Of a DNA stretch of 64,000 nt, positions 33,325 to 43,914 are shown one piece after another (the first letter of the stretch is position 1; each line of letters starts with the position of its first letter). The translations under genes and the position numbers were made by a program. A model generated the notes under the pieces. The model was given only the letters and a program-made list of their open reading frames with translations, was not told where the DNA came from and did no database searches. The DNA lies in NCBI GenBank assembly GCA_033557465.1, contig CM066033.1, positions 1,356,971,834 through 1,357,035,833 on the forward strand, written 5' to 3'. Source of the DNA: Ichthyophis bannanicus (lineage: Eukaryota; Chordata; Amphibia; Gymnophiona; Ichthyophiidae).

Positions 33325-34456
33325 ATACAGGGCTTTGATCTTACCCAAGAAGTTAAGGAAATCCTTTTGGTTTCTAGGAAGCCTTCTACCATTCGTTCAT
33401 ATGTTTTTAAGTAGCGTAGATTCTGTCTGGTGTTCCCAGAAAGATCTCAATCCATTTTCTTCTCCAGTGCAGTCACTCCTCCAGTAGACCAATTTCGTGA
33501 GAGTCCACCTACCTCAGTGCCACTGCGGCCTCTCACCATCTACTGGATGAACAGCCTACCTGCCCGCAACCTCTAGTAGCACATTTCATGAGAGGTCTCC
33601 TGCTGTCCAAACCCCCCATTAAGCCATCCCCGGTGGCTTGGGACCTCAGTGTCATTCTGGCACAGTTTCTCAAGCTGTCCTTTGAACCATTAGCCATGAC
33701 CTCACTTAAGTTCTTCTCTTGGAAGGTAATCTTCCTAATTACCTTCACTTAAGCTAGATGCATTAGTGAGCTTCAGGCTTTGGTGGCGGATCCTCTCTAT
33801 ACCCGCTTCCACCATGACAAAGTAGCCTTTTGGACTCACCCACACTTTATGCTACAGGTGGTGTCTCCTTTCCATTTAAATCAGTCGATCTACCTGCTAG
33901 TTTTCTTTCCTAAACCGCATGCGTCTAGAGTGGAAGCAACTCTGCCACTCTTGACTGCAAACGTGCCTTGGCTTTCTATCTCCAAAGGACTCAAGATCAC
34001 CGTAAAGCCTCGCAGTTGTTTATCTCATTTGACCCCAGTCACCTGGGATTACCTTTTTCTAAGCGTATGCTCTCCAGATGGATAGCAGACTGCATATCAT
34101 TTGCCTATAACAAAACAGGACTTTCCCTGGAAGGGCATGTCACTGCTTGCAGTGTTCGCACCATGGCCACCTTGATAGCAAACCTATGCTCAGTAGCCAT
34201 CGTTGAAATTTGCAAAGCACCAACTTGGTCTTCTCTTCATACGTTTGCTGCCCATTATTTTCTGCACAAGGACTCCAGTCGGGGTGTCATGTTTGGTCAG
34301 GCTGTTCTCCAGCACCTCTTTCAGACTTTCAACTCCTACCCTCCGTCCCGGACTTTGAAGATACCAGAAATCCATGTGGGATCCATGACCTCAAGCCTAC
34401 TCCAAGGCGAACCTCTACCAATTCTGAGGTTACTTCATCTGGCATCTGGGAGCTAG
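33325..34456 (+). pseudogene. DIRS tyrosine recombinase, copy B
   Basis: The core-binding part is near 33325-33430 (KPSTIRSYVFK). The middle is at 33780-34085 (DPLYTRFHHDKVAFWTH), and the C-terminal part at 33968-34456 includes WSSLHTFAAHYFL. The HxxR box reads CSVR here, where copy A has HSVR, so the catalytic histidine appears lost. Frameshifts and stops also occur. Between RNase H and this ORF (32880-33320) the reading is badly broken; a methyltransferase-like domain can sit here in DIRS elements but I cannot demonstrate it. Confidence 0.7.
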
Positions 34457-34498
34457 GGAGTCCCATATGTGAAGACTACATTCCTGTTTTCTCCTGGA

Positions 34499-34784
34499 GA
34501 TAGCGTAGTTACTCACCTGTGACAGCTGATCTCCGGGAACAGCAGGAATTTAGTCTTCACAACCCGCCATCTTCCCCTAGGAGCTATAGGGTTTCATTTA
34601 CTCTCTTTTTCAGCTAAGGGAAGGCAGTCACGAAGGCACAGTGGAGTGCTCCCAGAAGCTTTCCTATTGGACTCTGGGGAGCATTCCCATGTGAGCGCCA
34701 TCGATACCAACATTAACATATGTGAAGACTAAATTCCTGCTGTTTCTGGAGATCACTTGTTACAGGTGAGCAACTACGCTTTAT
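34499..34784. repeat. DIRS copy B right terminus: inverted repeats
   Basis: 34499-34560 (GCGTAGTTACTCACCTGTGA...) is the complement of 34727-34784 (...TGTTACAGGTGAGCAACTACGC). The intervening 34615-34760 pairs with the left terminus at 27210-27370. This duplicates the copy A arrangement. Confidence 0.75.
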
Positions 34785-34785
34785 C

Positions 34786-34852
34786 TGTTGTACACCTCTC
34801 CGGAGCCTTTGGGAAAGGGCGGTATGAAAATATGAATAATAAATAAATAAAC
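34786..34852 (+). mobile_element. SINE 3' tail fragment
   Basis: CGGAGCCTTTGGGAAAGGGCGG followed by TATGAAAATATGAAT and (AATA)n resembles the tail of the SINE at 21303-21519. The head is absent; DIRS copy B ends directly upstream. From 34853 to 35618 no gene is visible, only an AT-rich stretch and a run of G at 35094-35111. Confidence 0.5.
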
Positions 34853-35618
34853 CTTGAAAAATGACAGATCTCAATACCATGTGACCAAAGTTTTTAAAAA
34901 ATCTCTAAAAGATAAATGTGCGTAGATTTTCAAAATCTTGTCATGATGAACTATATCTGATCATTCATGTCTGGCCTGTCCATTGCCCTCCAGTAGATGA
35001 ATGGTTTTCCAATTTCAACAATGTTAGGATAATTATTAGAGACAGGGCTGACCTATTATGCAAACCAGGTTATCATCTAGAGCAGCACTTCTGTGGGGGG
35101 GGGGGGGGGGAGTGACAAAAACAGAGCATCCAAAGCTAAACAGATTTTGACAGCCAGGGGGGTGTAAAGCTTAAGGTCTGCTTAGAGCGACAACACCTTG
35201 AACCAATTCTGGGGCTGGCCCTGATTAAGGATGTGAGTGTAAAGTTTTCAGACATGTTTTTCTGTTCATTTTCCACATTTGTAGTGCTAAAAACATTTTG
35301 ATACTTTAAAATGTTTTAATACATGTCAATTAATCTATTACACGGTATTTTAATTTATAGGTGAATACATGTTAGATCAGTTTTGCATGCACTACGTTCT
35401 TTTACATGTGCTAATGAAGTAAATGCGCATTCCTAATAATCACCTTATTGTTCTAAATTTAAAACATTGTTCATAATAATTGACCGAGAAGGCTTATTGG
35501 GATTTTTTCACAGGCTGATATTCTAAAGAACTTATTTATTTAGCAGGACCTGCTAATCAGATAAGCCTTGCTGAGCCCAGTATTCAGCAGTACTATCCGG
35601 ATATTTTCTCTGACTGCT

Positions 35619-35700
35619 GTGGAGAAGTAGCCTAGTGGTTGGAGCAACTGCTTACTACTCAAAAAAGCAACAGTTCAATTCCTACTGGCACTCCTTGTTA
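35619..35700 (+). mobile_element. tRNA-derived SINE head fragment
   Basis: GTGGAGAAGTAGCCTAGTGG supplies an A-box and CAGTTCAATTCCTACTGGCA a B-box. The head matches those at 21303 and 25436. It runs into CR1 3' sequence at about 35717. Confidence 0.6.
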
Positions 35701-35716
35701 TCCTGGAAAAGTTGCT

Positions 35717-37288
35717 TTTAAACCATTATTAAGAAGGGACCCAGGATATCATTGCTTGACCCAATACAAGCATTGCGGAACCTGTGTCTTTTGGGGAAAC
35801 TGCTAGGTACTGTCACCACTCACCCTCCCAGAGGCATTTAGCGTGGGCAAGGCAAGTGGGTAGTTGTGTTACTTATACTGTGAACTTTAAATGGAGGTTT
35901 GGAAAGGCCTCCTGGGTAATGTAGTCCTACAGTAGTAAGAATGAGTCCAAGTTGTGCACGAGTGGTTCAGGTTAAATTAGGATTTATTGCCCCTCCCGGG
36001 GTTGGATGTTGATGACCATGAACAAAGAATATATTTACAAAGAAACCATACTCCTGATATGAACAAAAATAGACAACTTAAATAATGCTTATCTTCAGCT
36101 GTTACGGAATCAAAAAGAATAAAACAGTTTCTCTCCAAAATACTTCTTTTGGCTGTTTTTCTTCCTTCAGCAAAATCCAGTATTATTAACAAAGGGACTG
36201 CACATTGTCTGCCACCATATAAGAGCAGTCCATAAACACTTCGGACTCAGGGGTTGATAAGGGTCCCACTGCATAAGATCACCTTCTTCCTTAAGGTCCC
36301 TTAGAGAGGGTTCTTCTGCCTGCCATGCAAACCTCTCCGTTCCAATTACAGGGTTCCCTTCCCCCAACCTGCTCTGTGAGTCTGGGTGTTTGGCTTCCTG
36401 TGCACACAGCCCTCTGTAATTAAAAGGATACACGTTTCCTTCTTCTGTTTGGCTACAGGGAATTCTGTGTCTGCCTTTAGAATTGCTTTCTCCCAGGAAT
36501 CTCCCTTGGCTACAAAAAGGTTGGTAAACTTTTCTCTCCCCTTTGATAAAAGCTTGGTATCAGGGAAATAAGCTTTACTTGCAGGCTGTCTGTTGTGAGC
36601 ACAGCGTGGTTGTCTTTTCTGGTTCCCAGAATAAACGTCTCTGCTTTTTGGATAGTAAAAATCCCCAGTGCTTTTTGTAGTTGAGCACTGCTCCCTGGGA
36701 ACTGGACTTGAATATCTTCCCCAGCTCTCTTCCTCTGAGAAGTTCCTCCGAGTGGAATTGGGATTTCTTTCCCTTTTCCCTTCTCTCAGCCACAGACCTT
36801 GGCTGCCCTCGGAGTATCTATCTTTCTCTGGTTTTCTCCTTCTTTCAGCTTTCTCCACGCTTGCTGTGCTGCCTTTTCCTTCTGTCTCCGTGTCTGAGAC
36901 TATGTCCGTCTCTTTCTCCTTCCCCTTCTCTTTCTCTGTCCTATATTTAACTAAAGGCTTTTTATCTAAGTTTCTTTCTCCGTTGTGCTGAGCCACACCT
37001 CCCACCAGGTGTTCCCACTTCCCTGATGAGGCAGGAGCTAGCTCAGGGGATGGGCGTTCCCTAACACTCTGTGACGTTCTTTGTTTAGGGTTTCCATGCC
37101 AACTCTCCATGCTTGTTTCAGCACTGACAGTTCTGGTTTCACTTTGTAGTGAATCCTCTGTCTCCATCGGTTCTGAACCCTGTACTTCACGACAGTACGT
37201 ATGACCTAGATTGGCCACTGTTGGAAACAGGATACTGGGCTTGATGGACTTTGGTCTGACCCAGTATGGCATATCTTATGTTCTTATC
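35717..37288 (+). mobile_element. CR1 LINE 3' end split by a solo LTR
   Basis: 35717-35810 (AAACCATTATTAAGAAGGGA to CTGCTAGGTAC) and 37195-37288 (GTATGACCTAGATTGG to ATCTTATGTTCTTA) join into the CR1 3' UTR seen at 29366-29550 in reverse. The copy is strongly 5'-truncated and non-coding. Confidence 0.8.
35811..37194 (-). mobile_element. Solo LTR, 1.38 kb, in CR1
   Basis: The insert starts TGTCACCACTC and ends CTTCACGACA, with GTAC at 35807-35810 and 37195-37198. The AATAAA signal on the minus strand (35983-35988) indicates minus orientation. The minus strand is purine-rich and keeps a long open frame (37272-36346), but its product is low-complexity Glu/Lys/Arg/Ser and extends into the flanking CR1, so I do not call it a gene. 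General layout (long, purine-rich, AATAAA near the 3' end) resembles the LTR at 11727-13219. Confidence 0.7.
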
Positions 37289-38993
37289 TGGATAGTACCG
37301 GGAGAAGGTGACACTTATCTAGATAGCTGCGATTTTTCAGTGCAGCTATGCGGATAAGTATCCACATAACTTAGGGCAGGAAAAAAGCTGCCGCAAGTGT
37401 ATGCGGATTGGCTAGGTGGATAGCAGCTGCTGCCAAAAACAAAATCCGATTAAGTGGTGGTAGCTGCTCTTTGGACGTCGCTGACTATCCAGATTTTCAT
37501 TACCCGCAGTGGCCATTGTTTACAGAAACACCGACGGCCATGGGCTCCGTGTTTGGCAATCCCCCATGTCGCTGCTAAGAAGAAGATCTCTCAGAGGAAT
37601 ACCCCTCTTGGATCTTAAAGGTATTTTTTCTTCAATGGACCCTAATAGAATTAGCACTGGGTTGGTTAGGCAAAAAAACCCTACAAAATCATAGAAATAG
37701 GCAAAACCCGAATTACTTATGAAAATTCAGAAGGGAGAGGCAAACGATACCACCTCCACACACACACACGCGGACATCCTTTTAGTCATGCAATTTCATA
37801 GATCCTTAACAAGACTTTTGAGCGGAAAGTTTGAATGTTCGGGCATTGCCACTACATGAGAAATGAAGTCTTCATGGTTTTAAAAAGCTTCTCTTTTGAG
37901 GGGAAGGGCTTGGCCATTTTTTCTACAACCCTGCCACTACTTTGAAACAAAGGCTGGAAAAGGGTAGCCCACTATATAGCAAATTCCCTGGGAAGACCAG
38001 CCAATCATTAATAAATTTGACGCTATCATTTGTATTCATTCAGTATGAGGCAGAAACTAGGTCAAGGCACACACAGGCAGCATGTTCCTTCGTTTATTTA
38101 TTGCAATTTTGCCTTTCCACCTCCCAAAACAAGCATCGTGCTCCTAAGATGGTTTTTATTATAGGAGCTTAGTAATATAGCGATGGTAATATCTTATTGT
38201 ATATCCCTTTGCACAGCATGCTTTAAAGAATTATATTAGCACTTATTAAAAAGTGACGGGCATTCCCATTGTTATGGTGGAACCCTCTAACACCGCCTAC
38301 AGCTTTTCTGGCAGCTTTTCAAAACTTTATTAATAGATTTCACTATTCTATTCTAGATATAAATTATATTTAGAATTTTTCTAGGTAATCTTCTGAGGTG
38401 CAGGCATCATTTGTAAAACTGCCTTTTTCTTCAAAATCGTACTGTGACACAGTTACTCACATATATAGGACTAAATTTCAGAAGGCTGCAGTTCTTTTTT
38501 ACACATAGAAAGTGTTTCCATCCATACCAACTGCTGGGCTCTACAATCCCTCCCGTTCCCTCAGAGATCTTCTGTGCTTGGTCTCATGCCTTCTTGAATT
38601 AACAGACCTCAGCAGGAGGGGGGGGGGAGGCGTTTCCAGTGGCAGCAACCATCCCAAGTAAAGTGGCCGGCTGTCACCACTGCTGGGGTCAGATCCGGCC
38701 ACCAGGATTTAATATCCGGTGTGGCCAGAAAGAGGATTAGGTATCAGCGGATGGCTAAACTGGCTATAGTTAGGCCAGAATTTTTTTGGCCTAACTTTAG
38801 CCAGTTAGAATTAACCAGCCAGCGGCTCAGAATCGCCACTGACTGGCTAACCCCCAGTGCTGCCCCCGCTCCTCTCCCATAATGCCCTGATGTTCACAGT
38901 CAGTATCAGAGCATAGAAATTGGGAAGCAGGGGATATTCGGCGGCACTAAATGGATCAGTGCCACTCAGTATCCTGCTGACCACAGTTTAACC
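37289..38993. other. Unassigned sequence
   Basis: No recognisable gene. A (CA)n stretch lies near 37755-37770 and a G-run near 38609-38622. The part 38640-38993 (GGTGGCCGG..., with ATCCGGTGTGGCC) is GC-rich and seems to continue after the hAT element at 40567-40620, so it may be an older MITE that hosted it. Confidence 0.35.
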
Positions 38994-39489
38994 CAGGGGT
39001 CTCAAACTCAAATTGCTTTGAGGACCAAATGAGGACTTGTAAAGTAACCCGCGGGACCTCATTTGCATAAGGGGCCTCATTTACATAACTATTTGCATAA
39101 TGTTACCATACAAAGCGCAGACGTTAATGATGCACGTTTCCCAGAGCTGACATATTTCAGTTAATAAATTCAAAATAGAGATATTTTCTACCTTTTGTGC
39201 ATTTTTTTCAATTGCAATTGTTCCAGCCACTTTCTTCTGGTTTCTTCGTGTCTTCTGCTAACTCTCCATCGTCTGCTGTCCATTTGTCCTTTCTTCTCTC
39301 TTCTAGTTTTTTTTCCATTCTCTCTCTACATCTGCTTTAAAATACTAATCTTTCTCCTTTTGCTCTTTCCTCATTCGTATTTCATCCACTCATATTTTAC
39401 CCCTCCATCCTCAATCCCCACTTACTCTCCCAATACCCGGCCAATTGTAGATTTTTCTTCCCTCCAACACAAAATATTTTTCCCCTCTC

Positions 39490-40030
39490 CATTTCACTCT
39501 CACAGCCCCATCCCATTCTAATCCTCCCCCAACATCAGCTCCCTTCTAGTTCCAGCCCCACCCAGCATCTGCTCCCTTCTAGTCCCCGCATCAGCCCATT
39601 TCCAGCCCTATCCTAGCCCCAACATCAGCCCATTTCCTGTCCTAGGTCCCCCCCACTAAGCTCATTTCCAGTCCTAGCTCCCTCCCCTCACAGCCCATTT
39701 CCATTCCAAGCCCCCTCCCCATCAGCTATTTGCAGTTCAAGCCCATTTCCAGTCCTAGTAACCCCCCAGTCCATTACCAGTTCTAGCCCCCCATAGCCCA
39801 TTACTAGTCCTAAGCCCCCCAACAGCCCACTTCCAGTCCTAACCCTCCCATCACCCCATTTTCAGTCTTAGCCCCCCAACAGCCCACTTCCAGTCCTAAC
39901 CCTCCCATCACCCCATTTTCAATCTTCGCCCCCAATAGCCCATTCCCAGTCCTGACTCCCCCCATCAGCCCACCTCTAGTCCTAACTCCCATCAGCCCAT
40001 TTCCAGTCCTAACCCTACTCCCCCCCCATC
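39490..40030. repeat. C-rich minisatellite, unit about 27-35 bp
   Basis: Repeated units of the form CCCATCAGCCCATTTCCAG-TCCTAGCCCC, about 15 to 18 irregular copies. The plus strand is nearly free of G runs while the minus strand is rich in GGGG, so the minus strand may form G-quadruplex-like folds. Upstream, 39200-39490 is pyrimidine-rich. Confidence 0.7.
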
Positions 40031-40084
40031 AGCCCAGGTAAATTAAAAAAAAAAAAAAAACCTGGCTTCTGTTGCTGCCGCTGC

Positions 40085-40490
40085 CGCCGTGCAGCGGCAG
40101 AATCAACTGTCAATTTTAAAAAACAAAAAAAACCCCTGGATTCTGCTGCTGCCGCTGTGGCAGCGGCAGAATCAGCTGTCCTGCGGCCCATTCCCGTCTG
40201 CCCGGTAGAGCCCTCAGCTCAGCTCCATCAGCGGCAGCTTTCAGGGCCGCCCGCGAAGAGTGTATTTCCCTCTCGCGCAGCTCTGTTAAGCCTGCCGGGG
40301 CTGATGGGAATTCCTTCAGCCCCGGCAGGCTTAACAGAGCCGCGCGAAAGGGAAATACTCTCTTCACAGCTTGAAAAACCCGCCACTGATGGAGCTGACT
40401 GAGGGCTCTGCCGGGCAGAAGGGAAGGGGCCGCGGGACAGCTGATTCTGCCGCTGCCGCAGCAGCAGAAGCCAGGGTTTTTTGTTTTTTT
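40085..40490. repeat. Hairpin with CTGCCGGGGCTG centre
   Basis: The left arm contains CTGCTGCTGCCGCTG, AGCTGTCCTGCGGCCC and AGAGCCCTCAG; the right arm has their complements in reverse order. The centre is CTGCCGGGGCTGATGGGAAT facing TTCCTTCAGCCCCGGCAG near 40290-40330. Arms have small indels. It lies in the hAT element. Confidence 0.75.
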
Positions 40491-40609
40491 TGTTTCCTCT
40501 CCATCACGGGCCGCACAAAGTTCTCTTGCAGGCTGCATCCGCGTGTTTGAGACCCCGGGTTTAACCGGTTAGTAGGTCTGCTGACCAGTTAATCAGCTCC
40601 ACCACCTCC

Positions 40610-41580
40610 ACTGGAAGGCTGTTCCACACATCCACCATCTTTCCATTAAAGAAATATTTTTAGATTACTCCTGGGTCTGCCTCTTTTCACCTTCCTCCAA
40701 TGACCTCTTGTTTCAGAGCTTTCTTTTGATTAAGAGGCCTGCCCCCTGTGAGTTTTTACTATGGAGCTGTTCATATATCTCAATCTTATCTCCTTCTTTT
40801 GCTTTTATTCCCAAAGTATATCTGTTTAGATCTTTAAGTCTGTTCCCCTATGCTTTGTGATGAAGACTACTAACCATTTTAGTATTCACCCTCTAAACCA
40901 GGAGCTCTCAACCCAGTCCTCAGGACACACCTATCATGTTTTTAGGCTAACCATAATGAATATGCATGATGGAGATTTGTATTCAGTGGAGGCAATGCAT
41001 GCAAATGTATCTCATGCATATTCATTGTGGTTAACCTGAAATCCTGACTGGCTAGGTGTGTCCCGAGGACCGGGTTGAGAACCTCTGCTCTAAACTGATT
41101 CCCTCCTGTTTATATCCATTTGTAGGCGTGGTTTCCGGAATCGAGCACAGTACTCCAGATGAGGTCTCATCAGAGATTCATCCAAAGATACTATCACCTC
41201 TTTTCCTGCTGACCGTGCCTCCCCATATACACCAAGACATCCTTCTGGCTTTTGCCATTTCCTTTTCTACCTGTTTAGCCCCCATAAGATCATCAGATAC
41301 AGTCATTCCGTGGTTCTTCTCTTTTTTAATGCACTTCACCCACTACAGTATATTGTACCTTAGATTTTTTTCAAGGCTTCTTTTGCCCCTTACTTTTATG
41401 TACTTTCCTAACAAAAGAAAGGGTTGTTGCTCTTAAAATATCTCTTTTGCATTTTGCCCCCTGCTTTTCTACTCCCCCTAGAGGGCCCCATCCAGATAAC
41501 AACTCCTTGAGTTGAGTTCCCCCATCTTGACATATTTGTTTTGCCTAAAGTCTAGGGTCCTCAGTTTTGAGTGAACTATT
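40610..41580 (-). mobile_element. Older CR1/L3-like LINE fragment
   Basis: On the minus strand KMVDVWNSLPVEVVELI (about 40640-40590) and the TCTGGAGTACTGTGCTCGATTCC stretch near 41130-41160 match the C-terminal and late RT region of CR1/L3 elements. It is more diverged than the other CR1 copies. A hAT MITE (40899-41087) interrupts it. The right limit is approximate. Confidence 0.5.
40899..41087. mobile_element. hAT-type MITE, 189 bp
   Basis: Ends CAGGAGCTCTCAACCCAGTC and its inverted partner GACCGGGTTGAGAACCTCTG; subterminal TAATGAATATGCATGA pairs with TCATGCATATTCATTG. Perfect 8-bp duplications CTCTAAAC flank it (40891-40898 and 41088-41095). Confidence 0.9.
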
Positions 41581-43218
41581 TCCACACATTTCCTAATGCT
41601 GAACCCCACCATCTGATGATCATGGAATGGCAGATGATCAGCCACTATGACATCAGAAACACTCAGACGTCAGATCCAGTAGCGCTCCTTCCTGCGTGGG
41701 ATCCATTACCAGTTAGTTACTGGAGTGGTTCTCACTGCAGAGAATCCAGGAGCTCCCTACTTCTAAATGGCATCGCAGTTGGGATTTTCCAACCAACATC
41801 CAGCAAATTAAAGCTATTTATGAATGACACATCCCTTTTCATAGGAAAAAATACAGGGCTCAATATTCATTGTGATGGCTATGCACCTCTAAAGCGCATA
41901 GTCGTCGCTGCTGAGTCTTAACCCCAAATATTCAATGCCGGGGCCATATCCAGCTATCAGCATTGAATATCCGGGTCTGAAACATGGCGCGACACAGTGC
42001 GTAAGCGAACCGGGCGGCGCCGATATTGAGCCACTGCCTGGTTAGCTCCCACGGGTAAAGATAAGACAGCTTTTCCCATACCTATCTTTACCCGCAGGTC
42101 ATTAACCGGGCAGTGCTCAATATCAGCGCTGCCCGGTTAACGACAGGTGCCAGCTCCACTCCGCCCCAGAATGCCCAGGACACACCCCAATTATACATGG
42201 ATGGCATCAGGGAGTGTAGCAGTGTTACTCGGGGATATTCATTTTCCAGGGCAGCTTGATTTACAGAAAGCAGAAGAGTAGAAAAACACTTTAAATAAGG
42301 ATATCTTAATTATCCAAAGCCGTCACAATTCAAATAACTTTTGCTTTTAAATCAGCAAGGAGAACCGACGTATTTTTCTGAGGTATCATATTATGTGAGC
42401 CATTCTTTCAAACATTTAGGCACTTAGCGCTGATCAAAAGAAAAGAGAAGTTACCCTGACGCTAGCATTTCAGCCTATATAATGTCTTTCTCAAATGCTG
42501 AATAGGCTTCTTACCGTGTTTCAGCTCATACATCTTGAGCTTAAATGCTAGGATCAGAATAGCTTTTCTTGTGAGGTGAATCACCCTGATAGCAGTTCGT
42601 GCAGAAAGCTGTCCTTTGGAAGTTTGAGTTGATATGGCAAAATCTGGATTGTGCTGAGGGCTTCCTGAACGAAATGTCAACAGATAAGTTCTCTTGCTTG
42701 TTTTCACTACTGCAGTCATATTTGCTGAAAGCGGACGTAACTGATTGTAAATTATGAGCGACGGATGTTCGGTGCTAAGTGTTTGAAAGAACGGCTCAAA
42801 TGATAAAACACCTCATAAAAAATATTTTGGTACTTCTCGCAGAGTTAAAAACAAAAGTTCTTGGAATTGTGACACGTGTCCATGCTTGTGTGTGTTTATT
42901 TATTATATCTTGATGACTTCCCTAATCAAAAAATTCAAAGCAAGACACAATGGCAGAGGACACTGCCAGTGTGCTGACAACATGATCTAAGAGGAATGTT
43001 TGACATTTATGGCTCTCCTGCGTTAAGACTGTTCTCTCAAATGGTCTGACAAGTATGGATCCTGCACCTGTGCCACTGCATTCCTGGCTTGCATCTTTGT
43101 AGGTCATGTGACCCCCATAATGTTTGTTTCATTTGGTTTACTGTGTGGCAGAAATCCCTGCAACCCTATGGGTTAGGTTGCCTTGGAGCAGCGTCACCTC
43201 TAATGTGCATCAGGTGCT
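41581..43218. other. Unassigned sequence, part MITE-like
   Basis: No recognisable gene. From about 41840 to 42240 there are repeated phrases such as CAATATTCA, GAATATCCGGG and GCCCGGTTAA in both orientations, including GCGCTGCCCGGTTAA after GTTAACCGGGCAGTGC at about 42105-42145. This suggests a palindromic MITE whose ends I cannot fix. 42250-43218 shows nothing recognisable. Confidence 0.35.
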
Positions 43219-43914
43219 CTAATAAACGCACAAATTAGAAAAAAAGGTCGTTCACTGTGAATTTTAATACTGGACTAGAGAAATCAATCAAACACTGAAT
43301 TTCCTCGAGGTCTCAGTAAAAACTGTAGCAAGGCCTGGTAGACTCACATCAACATAAGGCTACTTGCACGTTCACATCAGTGACCTCATTAAGCAGAAAA
43401 TCAGAACCCTAGATCACTACATAGATTTTTTAAGTCTTCTCCAACATAGAAACTCTTCTCAAAGTATGATAATAATGGCTTCAACAGAGAAGATATTTGA
43501 ATCATTTTCCCGGAGTGCTAGGGGTCTGTAATATAATAGGAGGAGAAATTGTGCAGACCCCTAGCACTCCGGGAAAACGATTCAAATATCTTCTCTGTTG
43601 AAGCCATTATTATCATACTTTGAGAAGAGTTTCTATGTTGGAGAAGACTTAAAAAATCTATGTAGTGATCTAGGGTTCTGATTTTCTGCTTAATGAGGTC
43701 ACTGATGTGAACGTGCAAGTAGCCTTATGTTGATGTGAGTCTACCAGGCCTTGCTACAGTTTTTACTGAGACCTCGAGGAAATTCAGTGTTTGATTGATT
43801 TCTCTAGTCCAGTATTAAAATTCACAGTGAACGACCTTTTTTTCTAATTTGTATATATATCGTTCAAGAAGAGCAGGCCATTAAGAATTTTGTGTGGGCA
43901 CTAATAAACGCACA
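43219..43914. repeat. Near-perfect foldback, 299-bp arms, inside 14-bp direct repeats
   Basis: 43230-43528 and 43554-43852 are reverse complements with a 25-base loop (43529-43553). I saw one clear mismatch by eye (A in ATTTGAATCATTTTCC against G in the partner). The identical 14-mer CTAATAAACGCACA occurs at 43219-43232 and 43901-43914, enclosing the foldback and a 48-bp unpaired stretch. The repeat length suits a retroposition-type target duplication, but the left copy overlaps the arm start by three bases. No ORF in the arms. Confidence 0.85.

Larger units (their letters stand above)
27206..34785 (+). mobile_element. DIRS-like retrotransposon, copy B, with nested insertions
   Basis: The left terminus (about 27210-27370, with CAGGAATATAATCTTCACATATGG) is the reverse complement of the right terminal repeat (about 34615-34760). 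The gag-like ORF, reverse transcriptase/RNase H and tyrosine recombinase follow in DIRS order. Insertions: a foldback (27456-28050), a SINE (28170-28407), a CR1 3' end (29362-30061) and an L2 tail (30632-31015). Without them the element would be about 5.6 kb, the usual DIRS size. The left end lacks the GTTACTCACCTG block present at the right end. All ORFs are broken. Confidence 0.85.
38994..40558. mobile_element. hAT-type element, 1565 bp, non-coding
   Basis: The left end is CAGGGGTCTCAAACTC and the right end GTTTGAGACCCCGG; the last two bases differ from a perfect inverted match. Perfect 8-bp duplications GTTTAACC flank it (38986-38993 and 40559-40566). No hAT transposase ORF is present. The interior holds a C-rich minisatellite (about 39490-40030) and a large hairpin (about 40085-40490). 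Confidence 0.85.

Noticed and set aside
36346..37272. 308-codon open frame on the minus strand
   Set aside because: Low-complexity Glu/Lys/Arg/Ser sequence that lies almost wholly in a solo LTR and runs into CR1 sequence; purine-rich DNA keeps the frame open by composition.
39490..40030. CRISPR-like regularly repeated units
   Set aside because: Repeats are imperfect, directly adjacent and lack unique spacers of constant length; this is a minisatellite in eukaryotic DNA.
40116..40538. 140-codon minus frame across the hAT hairpin
   Set aside because: It reads through an inverted repeat, so both arms give related frames without conserved protein features.
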